From Thermoplasmatota archaeon (GTDB taxonomy: Archaea; Thermoplasmatota; E2; DHVEG-1): a DNA stretch of 9,608 bases. The DNA lies in assembly GCA_030612095.1 (NCBI GenBank), contig JAUWOO010000066.1, positions 1-9,608 on the forward strand, written 5' to 3'. Positions 6,121 through 9,608 of the stretch are shown one piece after another. Positions within the stretch are counted from its first letter, which is position 1; each line of letters opens with the position of its first letter. Both the position numbers and the translations under genes were made by a program. Under the pieces are notes generated by a model. The model was not told the DNA's origin. It worked only from the letters and a program-made list of their open reading frames with translations, and did not search any database.

Positions 6121-8943
6121 ATGGATCCAAAAGATTACAACTATGTAAAAATTGAACGGAAATGGCAGAAAAGATGGCTTGAAGAAAAGATATACGAATC
6201 AAAAAAGGAAAAGCAAAACAAATTTTTCATCCATTTTGCGTATCCTGGAGTCTCCGGCTATCTTCATGTAGGTCATATGAGAGGTTTCACTTACTGTGAC
6301 ATCATAGCAAGATATAAACGAATGACTGGATTTGATGTTTTATTTCCTGCAGGGTTCCATGCTTCAGGAATTCCCTCGTTTGGTTTCGCCAAAAAGGTAG
6401 AACGAAAAGATAAAACCACCATAAATATGCTTAAAGAGTATGGATGCACAGACGATTTAATCAAGAAATTAACCGATCCTGTTGAGGTTGTAAAATATTT
6501 TGGCAAAGTGTATGTAGAAGATTATTGGAAGAAATTCGGTTTTCTAATAGACTACTCAAGAATCATGAGTACAATATCGGAAGGATATAATAAGTTTATA
6601 CAATGGCAGTTTTACAAGCTTAAAGAAAAGGATCTACTGGTTCAAAAACCCCATTTTGCACCTTTTTGTCCTAATTGTGGACCAGTTGCGGTGGATAAGT
6701 CAGAAACAGATATATTGAAGGGTGGCGCATCAGAGATACTTGAATTTACAGCCATCAAATTTAAGATGAATGATGGAACAATTCTTCCAGCTGCAACTCT
6801 CAGGCCAGAAACCATTTTTGGTGTAACTAACATGTGGGTTAACCCAAATGTTGAGTATGTTAAAGCCAGGGTAAATGGTGAAACTTGGATTTGTTCAAAG
6901 GAAGGTGCAGATAAACTTTCTTATCAACTAGATAAAGTTGAAATTCTAAACGAGACAATATCTGGTAAAGAGCTCATTGGCAAAACCTGTAAAATACCAA
7001 TATCTGATAGAGAGATACCCATCCTTTCTGGTCCATTTGCAGATCCTGCTGTTGCAACTGGTGTTGTAATGTCTGTCCCGGCTCATGCACCCTTTGATTG
7101 GATTGCACTTGTGGAATCTGAAACAGATATAGAACCTATAACTATCATAGATGTGAAAGGTTTTGGTACAAATCCTGCTAAGGAAGCTTGTGATGAGTTA
7201 GGGGTAAAAAGCCAAACTGAAACAGAAAAACTCGATATGGCAACTGAAATTGTCTATAAAAAAGAGTTTCACACTGGTTTTCTCAATGAAAAATGTGGTC
7301 AATATACAGGAGTAAAAGTATCTGACATAAAAGACGAGGTAAAAAACGAATTAATATCTAAAAACAGTGCAGTGGTTATAAGGGAATTTTCTGAGGGGGT
7401 CGTATGCAGATGTGGCGAAAGAGTAGTTATAAAACAGATCCCTGACCAATGGTTCGTTAAATATAGTGATCAAAACCTAACTGAAGAATCCAAAAAACAT
7501 GCGGATGCCATGAACATATATCCTGAGGACTACTCAAAGGAAATGCCAAAGGTTCTAGATTGGTTTGACGACCGCGCATGTATAAGAAAAGGTTCGTGGC
7601 TTGGTACTGAGTTTCCTTTTAAAAAAGGCTGGATAATTGAACCTATATCCGACTCTACACTGTATCCTGCGTATTACATTATCTCAAAATATGCCAATGA
7701 AAACAAAATAAAACCCGAGGAAATGACTGAGGAGTTTTTTGATTATGTATTTCTTGGAAGAGGAGAGTCTAAGAATGACATATGGGATGAGATAAAATCT
7801 GATTTTGAATACTGGTATCCAGTAGACATCAATCTTGGTGGAAAGGAACACAAAACTGTGCATTTTCCTGTGTTCTTGATGAATCATGTTGCAATCATGC
7901 CCAAAGATAAAAGGCCCCAGGGTATTTTTGTCCACTGGTGGGTCACACAAAAAGGAAAGGAAAAGATCAGTAAATCAAAGGGTGGTGCGGAGCATATTGC
8001 CAAGGCGGCTAATGTCTATGGTGTCGATGCCATGCGACTCTATTATGCACATGTTGGATCTCCGTTTGTGGATGTAGAATGGGATCCAGAAATAATCATT
8101 AAATACAAAAACAGAATCGCAAACATCTGGAAACTTATCCTGCAGTTATCAAACATGAAGGATATGAAAAACGAAAACCTTGATAACTGGCTTACAAGCA
8201 TTTTAAATAGAAGGGTACAAAAGATTACAGATGCCTTTGGAAACTTTGATCTGCGTGTTGCATCCAATGAGATTTTCTTCGAGTGTCGAAAAGATATTCG
8301 GTGGTATTTTAAAAGAGGGGGTAGCAATAAGAAAATACTTGATTCTTTTGTCAACACTTGGATAAAATTGTTGGCTCCTGTGACTCCGCATATTGCGGAA
8401 GAATTGTGGCATTTCAAGAAAGAAGGTTTTGTGTCAAACGAACCATATCCGCGATTTAACCCTAGCGAGATATCTGAAAAAGATGAAGTTGGTGAATACC
8501 TTTTATCTAAACTTATCGGTGATGCAAATGAAATTCTAAAGGTTACTAAAATAAAGCCAAAGAAAATATGTGTATATGTATCACCTGCATGGAAGTGGGA
8601 GATATTTAGAAAGGCATTAGCACTCTCTTCGAAAGATAACCTTAATGTTGGTGCTATAATGAAGGAAGTGATGTCCGATCCCAAGATGAAAGGCATTGCT
8701 AAACGGGTTTCCCAATTTACTGGTAAACTTCCAAGTGAGATTAAAAAATTAAGTGAGAGCGATAGAAGGAAATACTCGATTAAATTCGAAAGTGCCGAAT
8801 ATTTAGAAAACGCTAAGGATTATTTGAAAGGGGTGTTTTCTTGCGAGATCGAAATCTATCGAGGCGACGACGAAGGGATTTATGATCCCGTTAATAAAGC
8901 AAGATATGCCGTTCCACTACGGCCAGCTATTTACTTGGAATAA
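6121..8943 (+). CDS. leuS: Leucyl-tRNA synthetase, archaeal type
   Basis: A 940-aa class I synthetase that charges tRNA-Leu with leucine in the cytoplasm. The HIGH motif is HVGH at 49-52 and the KMSKS motif is KISKS at 615-619. A split zinc ribbon flanks the CP1 editing insertion: CPNC at 183-186 before it and CRC at 429-431 after it, next to IPDQWFVK. The editing domain has LRPETIFG (227-234) and VPAHAPFDW, with the likely editing aspartate at D326. The anticodon-binding region contains APVTPHIAEELW (752-763), and the protein ends VPLRPAIYLE, typical of the archaeal/eukaryotic form. Length is close to that of other archaeal enzymes (about 960). The reading frame extends upstream to TTG 6043, but ATG 6121 is preferred because homologues begin near MDPKDYNYVKIERKWQKRW and a TATA box lies just before it. 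It is transcribed alone, divergent from the surface cluster. All catalytic motifs are present, so it is probably the housekeeping enzyme. Confidence 0.95.
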   Translation: MDPKDYNYVKIERKWQKRWLEEKIYESKKEKQNKFFIHFAYPGVSGYLHVGHMRGFTYCDIIARYKRMTGFDVLFPAGFHASGIPSFGFAKKVERKDKTTINMLKEYGCTDDLIKKLTDPVEVVKYFGKVYVEDYWKKFGFLIDYSRIMSTISEGYNKFIQWQFYKLKEKDLLVQKPHFAPFCPNCGPVAVDKSETDILKGGASEILEFTAIKFKMNDGTILPAATLRPETIFGVTNMWVNPNVEYVKARVNGETWICSKEGADKLSYQLDKVEILNETISGKELIGKTCKIPISDREIPILSGPFADPAVATGVVMSVPAHAPFDWIALVESETDIEPITIIDVKGFGTNPAKEACDELGVKSQTETEKLDMATEIVYKKEFHTGFLNEKCGQYTGVKVSDIKDEVKNELISKNSAVVIREFSEGVVCRCGERVVIKQIPDQWFVKYSDQNLTEESKKHADAMNIYPEDYSKEMPKVLDWFDDRACIRKGSWLGTEFPFKKGWIIEPISDSTLYPAYYIISKYANENKIKPEEMTEEFFDYVFLGRGESKNDIWDEIKSDFEYWYPVDINLGGKEHKTVHFPVFLMNHVAIMPKDKRPQGIFVHWWVTQKGKEKISKSKGGAEHIAKAANVYGVDAMRLYYAHVGSPFVDVEWDPEIIIKYKNRIANIWKLILQLSNMKDMKNENLDNWLTSILNRRVQKITDAFGNFDLRVASNEIFFECRKDIRWYFKRGGSNKKILDSFVNTWIKLLAPVTPHIAEELWHFKKEGFVSNEPYPRFNPSEISEKDEVGEYLLSKLIGDANEILKVTKIKPKKICVYVSPAWKWEIFRKALALSSKDNLNVGAIMKEVMSDPKMKGIAKRVSQFTGKLPSEIKKLSESDRRKYSIKFESAEYLENAKDYLKGVFSCEIEIYRGDDEGIYDPVNKARYAVPLRPAIYLE

Positions 8944-8963
8944 AAGAAGTTTGCATAATGCTG

Positions 8964-9608
8964 TTAAACTTGGATAATCTTATCTGGCGTACTACTCATG
9001 TCTGGCGGTATTTCTCCAAACCTATATACTGAATTTGTTGTCTCGCAATAATAGTACCTCTTTCCATCTTTATCTTCTACATATTCTCCATGATCTCCAT
9101 CTATATGAATCCCTACTGCAAGATGGCCTATGTCATCCTCCAAAACATAGAACAACAATGCTACATCATAGCCTAGTGCATCCATTATTGATGCAAAAAG
9201 AACAGATGAGTCCTCACAATCGCCCTTCTTATCAACTAAAGTCTCAACAGGATATCTCCAATATTCGACTTTACCCTTGGTACTATTATCTGATGCATAG
9301 ATTACATTTTTTTGAACAAATCTAAGTATGAAGTTTATGGTATCAACTTGACTATAATTTTCTCCTTCTGCAAACGATCTTAGTTTACTTGCAACATCTT
9401 GTACCACCCGATCGTCTGATGTTACAAAATTAACCATTGCGTAATTGCCAATACTCTGAGGCATTCTATTAACATTGGACTCTGCGTAACTTTTGTAAAT
9501 ATCCACGGGTACTTTCAATGAAAACTCCCAGTATTTTTCATTAAACCTCCAACGATATATTCTGTCATAGACCGCCTCAGGGATATCAACCTCTTCTGAA
9601 ACTGTAAC
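8964..9608 (-). CDS. Transglutaminase-like cysteine enzyme, C-terminal part (5' end outside window)
   Basis: The frame stays open to the right edge, so the true start lies beyond 9608; an internal TTG at 9518 is not convincing. The visible 214 residues begin VTVSEEVDIPEAVYDRIYRW. They contain YRWRFNEKYWEFSLKVPVD, typical of the segment before archaeal transglutaminase-like domains. GDCED follows with the candidate catalytic Cys at visible residue 131, then GHLAVGIHI with His 162, and YYYCETTNSVYRFGEIP with an acidic residue E189 where the third catalytic position would be expected. Family members are mostly secreted or membrane-tethered cysteine proteases or transglutaminase-fold proteins, and many archaeal ones have an N-terminal membrane segment, here out of view. 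The gene converges with leucyl-tRNA synthetase across a 20-bp gap. Substrate unknown; a role at the cell surface is possible but not shown. Confidence 0.8.
   Translation of the reverse strand, partial: VTVSEEVDIPEAVYDRIYRWRFNEKYWEFSLKVPVDIYKSYAESNVNRMPQSIGNYAMVNFVTSDDRVVQDVASKLRSFAEGENYSQVDTINFILRFVQKNVIYASDNSTKGKVEYWRYPVETLVDKKGDCEDSSVLFASIMDALGYDVALLFYVLEDDIGHLAVGIHIDGDHGEYVEDKDGKRYYYCETTNSVYRFGEIPPDMSSTPDKIIQV

Noticed and set aside
8043..8696. 217-aa open frame antisense to leucyl-tRNA synthetase
   Set aside because: It lies entirely opposite a well-supported gene, has a composition expected of a reverse reading, and shows no motif or start signal.

Overview
The window looks like a chromosomal piece of a low-GC (by eye about 37% G+C) euryarchaeon. 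The evidence is an archaeal/eukaryotic-type leucyl-tRNA synthetase, archaeal TATA boxes, prepilin-like (class III) N-termini, a C-terminal PGF sorting signal of the archaeosortase type, many N-glycosylation sequons in exported proteins, and a VapBC-type toxin-antitoxin pair. I cannot fix the lineage from sequence alone. A methanogen-related or Thermoplasmatota-like euryarchaeon fits best.

Layout. Positions 1-290 (minus strand) hold the start of a PIN-domain toxin, its overlapping VapB-like antitoxin, and the pair's promoter with a small dyad operator. Positions 291-625 contain no convincing gene. Within them, 448-522 fold on the minus strand like domains V and VI of a group II intron, which I read as a 5'-truncated intron remnant. 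Positions 626-5917 (minus strand) form a surface-protein gene cluster. In transcription order it encodes a 163-aa, a 442-aa and a 918-aa protein, each with a prepilin-like basic-[G/A]-hydrophobic N-terminus, then a 211-aa secreted protein with a PGF-type anchor. The 442 and 918 genes overlap by ATGA and are translationally coupled.

Positions 5930-6120 are a very AT-rich divergent promoter region. Positions 6121-8943 (plus strand) encode leucyl-tRNA synthetase. Positions 8964-9608 (minus strand) hold the C-terminal part of a transglutaminase-like cysteine-enzyme gene that runs off the right edge.

The three prepilin-like proteins match, from memory, haloarchaeal families numbered DUF7285, DUF7284 and DUF7286. 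In haloarchaea these lie near TadA/TadC-like type IV pilus assembly genes. Here they probably make an uncharacterised surface appendage or envelope complex, with the PGF-anchored protein as a surface partner. No assembly ATPase or membrane platform gene is in the window. This cluster is the best candidate for an undescribed system. The intron remnant is the most interesting non-coding element.
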